DNA of 64,000 nucleotides, from NCBI GenBank assembly GCA_963789255.1, contig CAWBJW010000001.1:372001-436000 (forward strand), given 5' to 3'. This DNA comes from DATARH01 sp963789255. GTDB taxonomy: Bacteria; Pseudomonadota; Alphaproteobacteria; ATCC43930; CGMCC-115725. A program made the position numbers and the translations under genes. The notes beneath the pieces are model-generated. The model did not search any database and was not told the DNA's origin. It saw only the letters and a list, made by a program, of their open reading frames with translations. Positions 1-8,786 of the stretch are shown piece after piece. Each line of letters starts with the position of its first letter. The stretch's first letter is position 1.

Positions 1-66
1 CGTAGAGTGAGGTCGCGCGGCGACGCTGGCGCGACCATGATCGAGATGCGGGGAGGGAGGTTGTCG

Positions 67-1209
67 ATGTGGCGCGTCAAGGCAAGAGAGTTCGCCGCGT
101 TGCTGACTGCCCTTTTGGCTGCGGCACCGGCATCGGCCCAGAGCCCCCAGATCGGCCAGATCGAGACAGTGTCCGGAACGGCCTCGGTCGTGCGCGCAGA
201 CAAGCACCTGCCGGCGAGGCCGCGAGATCCGGTTTACCAGAGCGATGTGATCGAGACCGGGATCGATGGAAGCATCGGCATCACCTTCATCGATAACTCG
301 GTGTTCTCGACCGGCCCCGATACCGAACTGGCGTTGCAGGAGTTTCGCTTCGACACCAGCAATGCGCGCGGGAGCATGCTGGCCGATTTGCGGAAGGGCA
401 CGCTGATGGTGGTCTCCGGCGACATCACGCATACCACGCCGGGCGCCATGACGATCAAGACCCCAACCGCCATTCTCGGGGTCCGCGGCACAACCTTCGC
501 GGTCGAGGTCGCCGCTGGCGGATTGTGTCAATGCATCGCCGATCGCAGCGCGCTTCACATGCGGTGCCTGCCAAGCGCGGCGGCATGCGAAGCAGAGTGC
601 GCGACACCCCAGTACTCTTTCGTGCCGCTAAGCCGCGGCATGGTGGCGAGCTGCCCGCCCCAGGAGCAGTATCCGCAGGAGCTGTATGTGGTTTTGCCGA
701 ATGCCGACGGCAGACCCGGCTCGGGAGCGATCACCGTCAGCCGTGGCGCCACGACCACCACCCTCGACCTGCCCTATGCCGCATCGGAGCTGCGCAACGG
801 CGACGCGGGATCGCTCGCGATGGATGCGGCCAAGGCGCAGGGCTTGTTCAAACAGGCGCTTGCCGCACGGCCGGCGCTGCCACGGCATTTCCGCCTCGAT
901 TTCGCGCTCAACAGTACCGAACTGATACCAGACTCCGCCGTTGCCTATCGGTCGGTCGTCGAAGAGATCAAAAAGCGGTCAATTTATCAGGTGGAGGTGA
1001 TCGGACACACCGACACCGTTGCCAATGATGCCCACAACCGGAAGCTGTCGAGGGACCGGGCGCTGGCCATTCGCGGCGCCCTGGTCCGGGATGGAGTGAG
1101 GCCGGACGCGATCTCGATTTCATGGCGGGGCCAGCTGGAGCCGCTTGTTCCGACCGGCAGGGGGGTCGCCGAGCTGCGCAACCGGAGGGTCGAGATCACG
1201 GTTCGCTGA
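67..1209 (+). CDS. FecR-domain / OmpA-like fusion protein, exported
   Basis: About 380 residues from the ATG at 67, which follows a strong GGGAGGGAGG ribosome site; an in-frame ATG lies upstream but would bury the signal peptide. Residues 1-25 form a signal peptide ending ASAQ. A FecR-type domain (about 35-150) carries the family segment TPTAILGVRGTTF. It is followed by a cysteine cluster (Cys154, 156, 167, 174, 178, 196) that I do not know from ordinary FecR proteins. The last ~110 residues are an OmpA/MotB-like peptidoglycan-binding domain (IGHTDT, then a run ending LRNRRVEI). Such a protein would sit in the periplasm, anchored to the wall. It converges on, and overlaps by 14 bases, the CHASE2 phosphatase gene, suggesting a shared envelope-sensing role (inference). 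Confidence 0.85.
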   Translation: MWRVKAREFAALLTALLAAAPASAQSPQIGQIETVSGTASVVRADKHLPARPRDPVYQSDVIETGIDGSIGITFIDNSVFSTGPDTELALQEFRFDTSNARGSMLADLRKGTLMVVSGDITHTTPGAMTIKTPTAILGVRGTTFAVEVAAGGLCQCIADRSALHMRCLPSAAACEAECATPQYSFVPLSRGMVASCPPQEQYPQELYVVLPNADGRPGSGAITVSRGATTTTLDLPYAASELRNGDAGSLAMDAAKAQGLFKQALAARPALPRHFRLDFALNSTELIPDSAVAYRSVVEEIKKRSIYQVEVIGHTDTVANDAHNRKLSRDRALAIRGALVRDGVRPDAISISWRGQLEPLVPTGRGVAELRNRRVEITVR

Positions 1210-3370
1210 ACTGGGCCGGTTGCACACTCCCCCCGGAGGTCAACCCACCAGTCTTGTCCGCGCCGCGGCGGATCGCGAGCACGGTGATGTCGTCGGCCTG
1301 CTCGGCGGCTCCGACGAACCGGCCCACCGCATCGAAGCAGAAATCGACAACCGTCTTGGCGCTTTCCGCGGGCATTCCTGCCAGCGCGGCAGAAAGCCGG
1401 GCGGAAGAATATAGTCCGCCGCCCGAATCCTGTGCCTCCGTGACCCCATCGGTATAGAGCAGAAGAACGGCGTCCCCTTCCAGTTGATCATGCTCGACCG
1501 GAAAGGGATAATCCTCGACAACGCCGAGCGGTGGGCCGCCTTCGGTTTCCAGCTGGCGCAGCCCGCGACCGTCGTGGAGCAGGAAGGGCCGGTCGTGCCC
1601 GGCGCTGGCATAGAGGAGTTGTCCCGACACGAGATCGAGAACCCCGGCAAAGGCGGTCACGAACATCATGTCCATTTCGCTGCTCGCGGCTGCGGTCTTT
1701 GCGTTGACTTCGGCGAGCACCTGGCCGAGTTCAGCGCCATGCCGCTGCACCGCGTCGCGAACGATCTCCTTGGTCATCGCCATGAACAGCGCCGCAGGAA
1801 TACCCTTGCCCGACACGTCGGCGATGATGAAGAAGAGGCGAGTGGCGTCGATCAGCAGATAATCGAACAGATCGCCGCCGACGGCGCGCGCCGGCTCGAT
1901 ACGGGCGTAGAGATCGATGTCGCTGCGCTGCGGAAAGGCCGGAAAGGTGTGCGGCAGGAGACCCATCTGGATCGCGCGCGCGGCGGTGAGTTCGCCCTCC
2001 AGCCGCGCCGTCAGCTCGCGTTGATGCTCCAGTTCCTCGGTAAGGCGGCGCCGGGCCGCTTGCGTGGCGCGCAGATGGCCCCCGAGCATCGAACCAAAGG
2101 TGAGCAGCGTGATCCCGGCGGGATAAATGCCGTCGATCAGCCAGCCGGCAAACCGAAACAGGGCGAATTCGCCGCCAACCAAGACGGCGGCGATGCCGAG
2201 CGCCGCTCCGGTCGCGACCCGCGGGCTGTCGTAGCGAAGGAGCCCAATCACCGCCGACCCGGCCAGAAAAATCAGGGCGAGCTCGATCCAAAATGCGCTC
2301 GCCGGACGGCTCAACAGCGACCCGTGGAGGATCGACTGGATCAGCTGCGCGTGGACATCGATTCCCTGCGTGAGACCGAGCGGGGTCGTCTTCTCATCGA
2401 GAATTCCGAGACCGGTGACTCCAAGGAGGACGATGTGCCCCTGGAATTGGCTGGGGTCGAAGGCCGGATCGAGCACCGCCGCTGCGGAAACGTAGCCCGA
2501 ATCGGGCCGCGGCGGCGTGAAATGGAGGTAAGCGCGGCCGTGAGGGTCGGTCGGGATCGAGGACGAACCGATTTTGACGCTTTCGATCCCGGCAGGGCCG
2601 GTCGTGACCAGGATCGGCGGGAGTCCCAAGGCGATGCGGAGGATCTCGAGCGCGAAGGCCGGGATCAGCTGATCTTGCGCCACGCCGAGCAGCGGCACGG
2701 CGCGCACCAGCCCGTCATCATCGAGTTCAACATTAAGCGCGGCCTCGGAACGCGCCTTCCGGCTGATCTCGGGCAGCGTGCGGATTATGGAGTTGTAGGC
2801 GGTCAGGAAGGGACGCGGATCACCCCCTCTCTGGAGAATCAAGGCGGCCCGGTGCGGTATGGCCTTAGCGGCCGACTGCTGGTCGACCAGCGCCACGCCG
2901 AGAACGGTGGGAACCTTGGCAAACGCGTCCGCGAGTTCAGCTTCGCTCGACGGCAATTGAGCGAGCGACTCGGCGGTCGCCGGCGGCAGATCGCGCAACG
3001 TCCGCGCCAGTCGCGGAGGAGAAAGGCGATCCGGCTCGGGGAACAGAATATCAACGCCGAGAGCAGCCGGTTTGCCGGCGGCGATACGCCGGACCAGATC
3101 GGCAACCAAGGTCCGCGGCCAGGGCCATTGGCCGAACCGCCTCAGGCTCGCTTCATCGATCGCGACGATCTCTACCAGGTTGTCGCCAGCAGGAAGCGGC
3201 CACAGACGCTGGGCGAGATCGAAGCCGCGGTAACGCGTTTCGCGCAGCGGCACGGGGTCCGCGACGTAGGCGGCCAAGGCGAGGGCGAGCACCGCCAGGG
3301 CGATGCCGCGCCCCGGCGCGCGCAACCACCGAGCGATGGCCTGCACGGCCGCCGTGGACGACGCGCTCAA
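1196..3370 (-). CDS. CHASE2 sensor with SpoIIE/PP2C serine phosphatase output
   Basis: 724 residues. An N-terminal membrane anchor is followed by an extracytoplasmic CHASE2 domain (about 35-330), a group of hydrophobic segments (about 345-440), a short coiled stretch and a C-terminal SpoIIE/PP2C phosphatase (about 490-705). The phosphatase has the metal-binding landmarks GGDLFDY, DVSGKG, YTDGVTEA and DDITVLAI. CHASE2 proteins sense unknown periplasmic signals. RsbU/SpoIIE-type phosphatases dephosphorylate STAS anti-sigma-factor antagonists, and a STAS gene lies directly upstream with a 4-base ATGA overlap, so the two are almost certainly translated together. No anti-sigma kinase or sigma factor gene is visible in the window, so the pathway's final target is unknown. 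Confidence 0.9.
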   Translation of the reverse strand: MSASSTAAVQAIARWLRAPGRGIALAVLALALAAYVADPVPLRETRYRGFDLAQRLWPLPAGDNLVEIVAIDEASLRRFGQWPWPRTLVADLVRRIAAGKPAALGVDILFPEPDRLSPPRLARTLRDLPPATAESLAQLPSSEAELADAFAKVPTVLGVALVDQQSAAKAIPHRAALILQRGGDPRPFLTAYNSIIRTLPEISRKARSEAALNVELDDDGLVRAVPLLGVAQDQLIPAFALEILRIALGLPPILVTTGPAGIESVKIGSSSIPTDPHGRAYLHFTPPRPDSGYVSAAAVLDPAFDPSQFQGHIVLLGVTGLGILDEKTTPLGLTQGIDVHAQLIQSILHGSLLSRPASAFWIELALIFLAGSAVIGLLRYDSPRVATGAALGIAAVLVGGEFALFRFAGWLIDGIYPAGITLLTFGSMLGGHLRATQAARRRLTEELEHQRELTARLEGELTAARAIQMGLLPHTFPAFPQRSDIDLYARIEPARAVGGDLFDYLLIDATRLFFIIADVSGKGIPAALFMAMTKEIVRDAVQRHGAELGQVLAEVNAKTAAASSEMDMMFVTAFAGVLDLVSGQLLYASAGHDRPFLLHDGRGLRQLETEGGPPLGVVEDYPFPVEHDQLEGDAVLLLYTDGVTEAQDSGGGLYSSARLSAALAGMPAESAKTVVDFCFDAVGRFVGAAEQADDITVLAIRRGADKTGGLTSGGSVQPAQFSEP

Positions 3371-3771
3371 GACCGCCGCGAGGGAGGCGCACTTTCGGCG
3401 GCGGTTCGCTGGTCGCGTCCTTCCTCGGGCTGGCCAGGCTTACCCCACGCGAGGGCCACCTCCCCGACCGTACCGAAGACCGGGATCACGTGGTGGAGAC
3501 GGGCGACCGTGAAGATTTCCTGGACCACCGTCTGGAGCTCTGCCACCGCGATGCGGCGGTCTGCCGGCTTCTGCTTGACCGCGACCATCAGCGCGCGCAA
3601 TCCCCCGCTGGAGATGTACTCGACTTTGGCCAAATCGATGATGACGTCGGCCGCCCCGGGGGTTACCGCTTGCAGCAATCTCGCCTGGAATTCGCCGCTC
3701 GTTACGTTGTCGAGCCGTCCGACCGGTCGCAACACGATAAAGTTGCCGAGAAGCGACTCGTCTATTTCCAC
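3367..3771 (-). CDS. STAS-domain anti-sigma factor antagonist
   Basis: 134 residues, with a SpoIIAA/RsbV-like STAS fold over the first ~105. The phosphorylatable serine lies in VEYISSGGLR (Ser54/Ser55), the usual site. A charged, proline-rich tail of about 25 residues follows the domain and may be disordered. It is first in a two-gene operon, and its stop overlaps the start of the CHASE2/SpoIIE phosphatase (ATGA). Known members switch partner proteins according to serine phosphorylation. Here the coupled phosphatase would make it active (inference). Confidence 0.88.
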   Translation of the reverse strand: MEIDESLLGNFIVLRPVGRLDNVTSGEFQARLLQAVTPGAADVIIDLAKVEYISSGGLRALMVAVKQKPADRRIAVAELQTVVQEIFTVARLHHVIPVFGTVGEVALAWGKPGQPEEGRDQRTAAESAPPSRRS

Positions 3772-3890
3772 GGTCGTGCTCCTTTGGGCCGGTGTTGCTC
3801 AAGTGCCGTAGCGTCTAGGACGGAAATTAGGGCGGACTGCGAGGCAGGGTCAATCTCACTGGCGACCCGACGCTGCAATGGGGAAGCGGG

Positions 3891-4508
3891 GTGTATCGGG
3901 AACCAAACAGTATATCATCCGCTGTCGTGGCGATATCGCGCCGGGTTTTCCTTTCCTCCACCATAGCGCTGGCGGCCATGAACAACGCGCTTGCGGCGGT
4001 GCCGTCGCGCTATGTCGATTTGACCTATTCGGCAGGCCGCCTGTCGTGGCCTGGCGGCGCGGCGCCGGCGGCTTGCGGCCGCGGCGGGGTGCGGGCCGAC
4101 AAGCGCGAGGGCGACGGCGCGAGCCCCGCCGGGACCTTTCCGCTGCTCAGCGGCTTTTATCGCGCCGACCGCGGCGCGCGGCCGCCCAGCGGTCTGCCGA
4201 TCGTCCCATTGCGGCCTGACGATGCCTGGGTCGATGATCCCGCCGACCTCAATTACAACCGTCTCGTGGCGCTGCCCTATCCGGCGCATCACGAGGAGAT
4301 GTGGCGTGCCGACGGGCTTTACGATCTGGTCGTGCTGATCGGCTACAACACCGATCCGCCGGTGCCGGGCCGCGGCAGCGCGATCTTCCTGCACATCGCG
4401 CGGCCCGATTTTGCACCGACCGAAGGTTGCATTGCGGTCGCCCGCGAGGTGCTTGCCGGGTTGTTGGGGTTGCTCGGCCCGGGCAGCACGATCGCGATCC
4501 GGCCCTGA
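3891..4508 (+). CDS. L,D-transpeptidase (YkuD family), probable Tat substrate
   Basis: 205 residues from a GTG with a GGGGAAG site just upstream. The C-terminal catalytic segment is IFLHIARPDFAPTEGCIAV, giving the YkuD His168 and nucleophile Cys180. YkuD enzymes make 3-3 crosslinks in peptidoglycan or attach proteins to it. The N-terminus reads SRRVFLSS followed by a hydrophobic stretch ending ALA. This is a good twin-arginine (Tat) signal and unusual for this family, which mostly uses Sec. It is divergent from the STAS gene and about 65 bases ahead of gshB. The substrate cannot be deduced from the sequence. Confidence 0.8.
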   Translation: MYREPNSISSAVVAISRRVFLSSTIALAAMNNALAAVPSRYVDLTYSAGRLSWPGGAAPAACGRGGVRADKREGDGASPAGTFPLLSGFYRADRGARPPSGLPIVPLRPDDAWVDDPADLNYNRLVALPYPAHHEEMWRADGLYDLVVLIGYNTDPPVPGRGSAIFLHIARPDFAPTEGCIAVAREVLAGLLGLLGPGSTIAIRP

Positions 4509-4573
4509 CAAGCGGCCGCCCGCCCTGTATTAACCGGCAGCATCGCGGTCGCTGCCAGGCGCTGGGAGGAAAT

Positions 4574-5542
4574 ATGGGTCTCGCCGTCGCGATCCAGATG
4601 GATCCGATCGACACGATCAACATCGATGCGGATTCGACGTTTGCGCTGGCGCTTGAAGCGCAGGCGCGCGGCCATGCGCTCTACCACTACCTGCCGCAGG
4701 CGCTGACCCTGCGCGACGGCCGGCTCTATGCCCGCGGCCGGCCGCTCGAGGTCTTCCGGCGGCACGGCAACCACCATCGTTTCGGGGCTTTCGAGGAACT
4801 CGATCTCGCCGGGTTCGACATCGTGCTGATGCGGCAGGACCCGCCCTTCGACATGGCCTATATCACCGCGACGCACCTCCTGGAGCTGTTGCCCGAGGGC
4901 GGGCCGCTCGTCGTCAACGACCCGGCTGCGGTGCGCAACGCCCCGGAAAAGCTGTTTGTGCTGCATTTCAAGGAGCTGATGCCGCCGACCCTGTTGACGC
5001 TCGACGCCGAGGAGATCCGCGCCTTCTGGCAGGAACACGGCGACATCATTTTGAAGCCGCTGTTCGGCAATGGCGGGGCCGGCGTCGTTCACCTGCGCCC
5101 GGGCGACGAGAATTTGAATTCGCTGCTGGAAATGTATGCGGACGTCTACCGCGAGCCGGTCATGGTGCAGCGCTATCTCCCCGAGGTGCGCCAGGGCGAC
5201 AAGCGCATCATCCTCGTTGAGGGCGAGCCGGTCGGCGCGGTCAACCGGGTGCCGGCCGCAGGCGAGGCACGCGCCAATCTGCATGTCGGCGGCCGCGCCC
5301 AGAAGAGCGGGCTGACCGCGCGCGAGCGCGAAATCTGCGCCGCGATCGGTCCGAGCCTTAGAGCGCAGGGGCTGGTCTTCGTCGGGATCGACGTGATCGG
5401 CGACTACATGACCGAGATCAATGTGACCTCGCCGACCGGGATCCAGGAGATCGCCCGGCTCGACGGGGTCGATCTTGCACGCAACATCTGGGACGCGATC
5501 GAGGTGCGGTACGCCGCGCGCAGCGATCGGCGCCCGGCTTGA
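4574..5542 (+). CDS. gshB: glutathione synthetase
   Basis: 322 residues from the ATG at 4574 behind TGGGAGGAAAT, matching the usual length of proteobacterial GshB. It joins gamma-glutamylcysteine and glycine using ATP in the cytoplasm. Visible family features are VAIQMDP near the N-terminus, RQDPPFDMAYI, the ATP-grasp glycine loop PLFGNGGAGVVHL, EVRQGDKRIILV and the C-terminal INVTSPTGIQEI. Gene intact. Start chosen over a longer open frame because homology begins at MGLAVAIQ. Confidence 0.96.
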   Translation: MGLAVAIQMDPIDTINIDADSTFALALEAQARGHALYHYLPQALTLRDGRLYARGRPLEVFRRHGNHHRFGAFEELDLAGFDIVLMRQDPPFDMAYITATHLLELLPEGGPLVVNDPAAVRNAPEKLFVLHFKELMPPTLLTLDAEEIRAFWQEHGDIILKPLFGNGGAGVVHLRPGDENLNSLLEMYADVYREPVMVQRYLPEVRQGDKRIILVEGEPVGAVNRVPAAGEARANLHVGGRAQKSGLTAREREICAAIGPSLRAQGLVFVGIDVIGDYMTEINVTSPTGIQEIARLDGVDLARNIWDAIEVRYAARSDRRPA

Positions 5543-5557
5543 CTATGGGAGGTTGCT

Positions 5558-5972
5558 TTGCCTGATGCTTCCGGTTCCGGCGGTTCGCGGCCCGAGCGGC
5601 CGGCCCGTGCGCGCAATGTCTTCGGCGAGCCGCTCGCCGAATGCTGCGCGAAACCGCTGACCGGGTTCTACCGGACCGGCAGCCTGCGAAACCGGACCGG
5701 AGGATTTCGGCGTGCATACCGTCTGCACCCGGGTCGACGCCGATTTCCTGGCGTTCTCGCGCGCCGCCGGCAACGACCTGTCGACCCCGGTGCCGGCCGC
5801 CGGTTTCCCCGGGTTGCAGCCGGGCGACTGCTGGTGTCTGTGCGCGGCCCGCTGGAGAGAGGCGTTCGAGGCCGGCAGGGCGCCCCGGGTGCGGCTCACG
5901 GCGACGCACGAGGCGACCCTGGAGATCGTGCCGCTCGATCTGCTGAAGAAATACGCGATCGATCTGAGTTGA
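5558..5972 (+). CDS. DUF2237 family protein (frameshifted as read)
   Basis: Two reading frames together make one DUF2237 protein of about 137 residues. The first (TTG start at 5558 behind GGGAGG) gives NVFGEPLAECCAKPLTGFYRTGS. The second gives CETGPEDFGVHTVC and continues to PGLQPGDCWCLCAARW and LLKKYAIDLS. Removing one C at 5683-5684 restores a continuous protein with the expected CETGPEDFGVHTVC motif. The family has many conserved Cys residues and no established function. Because everything else is conserved, a sequencing insertion is more likely than a real pseudogene. It follows gshB closely and may be cotranscribed. Confidence 0.75.
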
Positions 5973-5998
5973 GCGCCGGCAAGCCGCGGCGCGAGCAG

Positions 5999-6931
5999 CT
6001 ACTTGCCGTCGCGCTCGACCGCGGCCTTCAATTCCGCCTCGGGAACCTCGATCTTGACCCCGGCGCGCTCCTGCTGCAGCAGCATCGCGACCCGCGAGTC
6101 GCGGTTGCCCCAGCCGCGGTTCAGCGCCTCGGTCAATTCGTCGAGCGCGAGGTTGGCCATGTGCATCGGCACCTTCAATTCGCGCGCGAGCTGGGTCGCC
6201 AGCGTCACGTCCTTGTGCGCGAGGCGCAGGGCAAAGGCGGGCGGATCGTATTTGTTGGGCAGGAACTGATCGACGAGGCCGTCGAAGCTGCGCCGCCTGC
6301 CGCCGGCGCCCTGGCGCACCGCCTCCCACAACGCGAGCGGCTCGACCCCGGCCTTGACGCCCATCGTGAAGACCTCGGCGAGACAGCACTGGATCGCATA
6401 GCCGGCGCAGTTGTGCACGAGCTTGGCGACCGAACCGGCGCCGATCGGGCCGATATAGCGGGCCTGGTCGCCGATCGCGTCGAGCACCGGTTTGTGCCGG
6501 TTGAAGATCTGTTCGTCGCCGCCGATCCACAGCGCAAGGCGGCCCGAGGCAGCGCCCCTGGGGCCACCGCTGACCGGGGCATCCAGCATGTAGACGTGCT
6601 TTTCGGCGAAGCGGCGGTTGAGTTCGCGCACCAGGGTCGGCGAGTTGGTCGACAGGTCGAAATAGGCGCTGCCGTCCTTCATCCCGGCGAGGAGGCCATT
6701 CGGCCCAAGCGCCACCTCCTCGACCTCGGGCGGGCCGGGCAGCGAGGTGAAGATGACCTCGCATTGCTCGGCCAGCGCCTTCGGCGTGTCGGCCCACACC
6801 GCGCCGGCCGCGAGATGACGCTCGGCCGCGGCCCGGCGGATATCGTGGACCACGAGCTCGTGCCCCGCCTTTTGTAAATTCGCCGCCATGCTGGCACCCA
6901 TCGTGCCCAGCCCGATGAAACCGACCTTCAT
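5999..6931 (-). CDS. NAD(P)-dependent beta-hydroxyacid dehydrogenase (3-hydroxyisobutyrate dehydrogenase family)
   Basis: 310 residues from the ATG at 6931, preceded by GGAGGATCC; a longer open frame runs into a repeat and is rejected. The N-terminal Rossmann motif is MKVGFIGLGTMGASMAANL, the substrate loop is DAPVSGGPRGAASGRL, and the catalytic lysine lies in GSVAKLVHN. Members oxidise 3-hydroxyisobutyrate or reduce tartronate semialdehyde and related compounds; the exact substrate cannot be read from sequence. A CMD-family gene is upstream on the same strand, separated by a palindromic repeat. Confidence 0.88.
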   Translation of the reverse strand: MKVGFIGLGTMGASMAANLQKAGHELVVHDIRRAAAERHLAAGAVWADTPKALAEQCEVIFTSLPGPPEVEEVALGPNGLLAGMKDGSAYFDLSTNSPTLVRELNRRFAEKHVYMLDAPVSGGPRGAASGRLALWIGGDEQIFNRHKPVLDAIGDQARYIGPIGAGSVAKLVHNCAGYAIQCCLAEVFTMGVKAGVEPLALWEAVRQGAGGRRRSFDGLVDQFLPNKYDPPAFALRLAHKDVTLATQLARELKVPMHMANLALDELTEALNRGWGNRDSRVAMLLQQERAGVKIEVPEAELKAAVERDGK

Positions 6932-6986
6932 GGGATCCTCCCCGATACAAGCCAATCGCTTGGTACCGAAAACGTGAGCCGTCCAA

Positions 6987-7118
6987 CCCTCTCCCGCAAT
7001 GCGGGAGAGGGGGGACCCGACGCGAAGCGGCGGGTGGGTGAGGGCGTAGAGGCGAAAGACCCTCCCCTCCCACGCCTGCGGCGTGGGCCCCTCCCTCTCC
7101 CGCATTGCGGGAGAGGGG
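6987..7118. repeat. palindromic CCCTCTCCCGC intergenic repeat, two arms
   Basis: Two near-identical hairpins (CTCTCCCGCAATGCGGGAGAG at one end, a partner with CATT at the other) flank about 85 bases that include GGACCCGACGCG and GGTGGGTGAGGG. Related elements occur at 22210-22316 and, more degraded, at 39480-39535. It lies between two genes read from the same strand and may act on their transcript. Confidence 0.85.
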
Positions 7119-7123
7119 CTTTC

Positions 7124-7450
7124 TCAGGGATTCTTCTCGAAGACGTCCTTGGCGATCTGCGCCGCGGTCATTGCGGCGGGCCAGCCGGCATAGAAGGCGA
7201 GATGGGTGATGATTTCGCTGATCTCGTTCTTGGTGACGCCGTTGTCGAGGGCGCGTTGCAGGTGGCCGGGCAATTGCCGCTCGCGTCCCAATGCGATCAG
7301 CGTGGCGACGACGATCAGGCTGCGGTCGCGCTTCTTCAGGCCGGGGCGCTCCCACACCTCGCCGAACAGCACGGTCTCGCTGTACTTGATCAGGTCGGGA
7401 ACGATGGCGCGGACGGCTTCGCGCGACGGATTGGCTTGCGATTGGGCCAT
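7124..7450 (-). CDS. carboxymuconolactone decarboxylase (CMD) family protein
   Basis: 108 residues, the length of a single CMD domain. The family pattern KKRDRSLIVVATLIALGRERQLPGHLQRALDNGVTKNEI is clear. The AhpD-type CxxC redox pair is absent, so an AhpD-like peroxidase role is unlikely and the protein is closer to the decarboxylase-type branch. ATG at 7450, preceded by a GGAGGAA site. Position beside a beta-hydroxyacid dehydrogenase hints at a catabolic pathway, but the substrate is unknown. Confidence 0.88.
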   Translation of the reverse strand: MAQSQANPSREAVRAIVPDLIKYSETVLFGEVWERPGLKKRDRSLIVVATLIALGRERQLPGHLQRALDNGVTKNEISEIITHLAFYAGWPAAMTAAQIAKDVFEKNP

Positions 7451-7541
7451 GGTTTCCTCCGGTCATGTTGGCGACTGAATAGCGCGCCGGGATCGTAGCA
7501 CGGCAGCGGCGCCCGCCGACATAGCGAGGTTGGCCGTGCTG

Positions 7542-8672
7542 CTATGCCAGGGTCGGCTTCTGCCCGATGACACGACGTTTGCGGTTGATCTCGCGCAAAT
7601 ATTCGATGCCCTCGGCGGCGATCGCATCGCCGACCATCGCGTCGCCCTCGGCTTCGAGCGCTTGCGTGTCGAGCCAGGCGGCGTACACATGGATCGTGCG
7701 GTCGGTGATGATGCCGGCCTTGAACAGCGTCTTGACCAGGACGCGGAAGATGTTGGTGCTCTCGCGCATCGCGCGCCTGCGGCCGCCGGTAAAGCTCTCG
7801 CGCACCGACTCGCGCAGCACCTTGGGGTCGAGGCCGAAGGCTTTGTAGATGTAGGCCCGCTGCGCCAGGCTCGACAGGTTGAAGAGCAACGTCTCGAAGA
7901 CCTGCGCGGTCCAGTCCTCGACCCGTTCATGCTCGTCGCTTGTCAGCTTCGGCAGGGTGCGATCCGCCCAGATCTTGCCGAATTTGTGGTGGAACGCCTC
8001 GTCGGTCATGACCAGCTGGACCAGCCGCTTCAACAGCGGGTCCCTGGTATGGGCATGCAGATTGGCAAAGGCGCCCATCGCCAACCCTTCGAGGAGGATC
8101 TGCATGCCGACGAGCTTTTTGTAGACGAGCGGCGATTGCACAATGTCGCTGAGAAAGGCGCCGAGCATGTCGCCGACCGGGTAGGGCGTGCCCCAGCGCA
8201 CCCTGATGTAGCGGCCGAAGGCGGCAACGTGGCGCGCCTCTTCGCGGGTCTGGTTGGCGGCGTATTCCTGGGCGCCGGGATCGTAGAGGATGTCGCACAG
8301 CGAGGCCGAAAGCGATAAGGCGCCCTGCTCGCCGTGCAGGATGTTGGAAACGTTCCAGCGCTGGATCTCGTTGGCGAGGCGGATCTTCTGGCATTCGTCG
8401 AGATGCTCGGTCGCGGCGCAGTTGAGTTCGGGGAAGCGCTCAAGCGGCATGATGCTGTCGCGATCGAGGTCGAAAGGCTGGGCAAAATCGAGATAGGCGG
8501 GGTTGTAGGGGTCCCAGAAATGGTCGTGGGTCGCGCCGATGATCGCGTCGAACGCGTCGGAGCGGCGCCCATAGCGCTCGACCGCCAGCATCGCGGCGAA
8601 ATCATCGGGCGCGACGGCCTGGTAGGCGGGATCATGCGTGATCGCCCGCTCGCTGGGCTCGGGTTGCGCCAT
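7542..8672 (-). CDS. ferritin-like diiron protein
   Basis: 376 residues from the ATG at 8672, behind GAGGGCGAACCCC; a start 39 bases further out lacks a ribosome site. The carboxylate/His residues of a diiron four-helix bundle are visible in order: HGEQGAL, TREEARHVAAFGRY, LLEGLAMGAFANLHAH and MTDEAFHHKFGK. These resemble the ferritin-like ribonucleotide reductase R2 / AurF-type oxygenase superfamily. No RNR tyrosine or partner subunit is evident, so a diiron oxygenase or desaturase-like activity is more plausible. Substrate unknown. No obvious operon partner. Confidence 0.75.
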   Translation of the reverse strand: MAQPEPSERAITHDPAYQAVAPDDFAAMLAVERYGRRSDAFDAIIGATHDHFWDPYNPAYLDFAQPFDLDRDSIMPLERFPELNCAATEHLDECQKIRLANEIQRWNVSNILHGEQGALSLSASLCDILYDPGAQEYAANQTREEARHVAAFGRYIRVRWGTPYPVGDMLGAFLSDIVQSPLVYKKLVGMQILLEGLAMGAFANLHAHTRDPLLKRLVQLVMTDEAFHHKFGKIWADRTLPKLTSDEHERVEDWTAQVFETLLFNLSSLAQRAYIYKAFGLDPKVLRESVRESFTGGRRRAMRESTNIFRVLVKTLFKAGIITDRTIHVYAAWLDTQALEAEGDAMVGDAIAAEGIEYLREINRKRRVIGQKPTLA

Positions 8673-8786
8673 GGGGTTCGCCCTCGATGCTCCGCTCCCG
8701 CAGGATAGCATGACTGAACGCGGCGGTTCACCGTCCCTTTACCTGCTGCAGGAAATGCAGCACGTCCGCGGTGAACTGCGATCCGA

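Noticed and set aside
1484..3811. Open frame of 775 codons on the plus strand
   Set aside because: It lies opposite the CHASE2/SpoIIE and STAS genes. Long antisense frames are expected in GC-rich DNA, and its translation is Arg/Gly rich without known motifs. The same applies to the long plus-strand frames opposite the genes at 22.7-24.9 kb and 29.7-31.9 kb.
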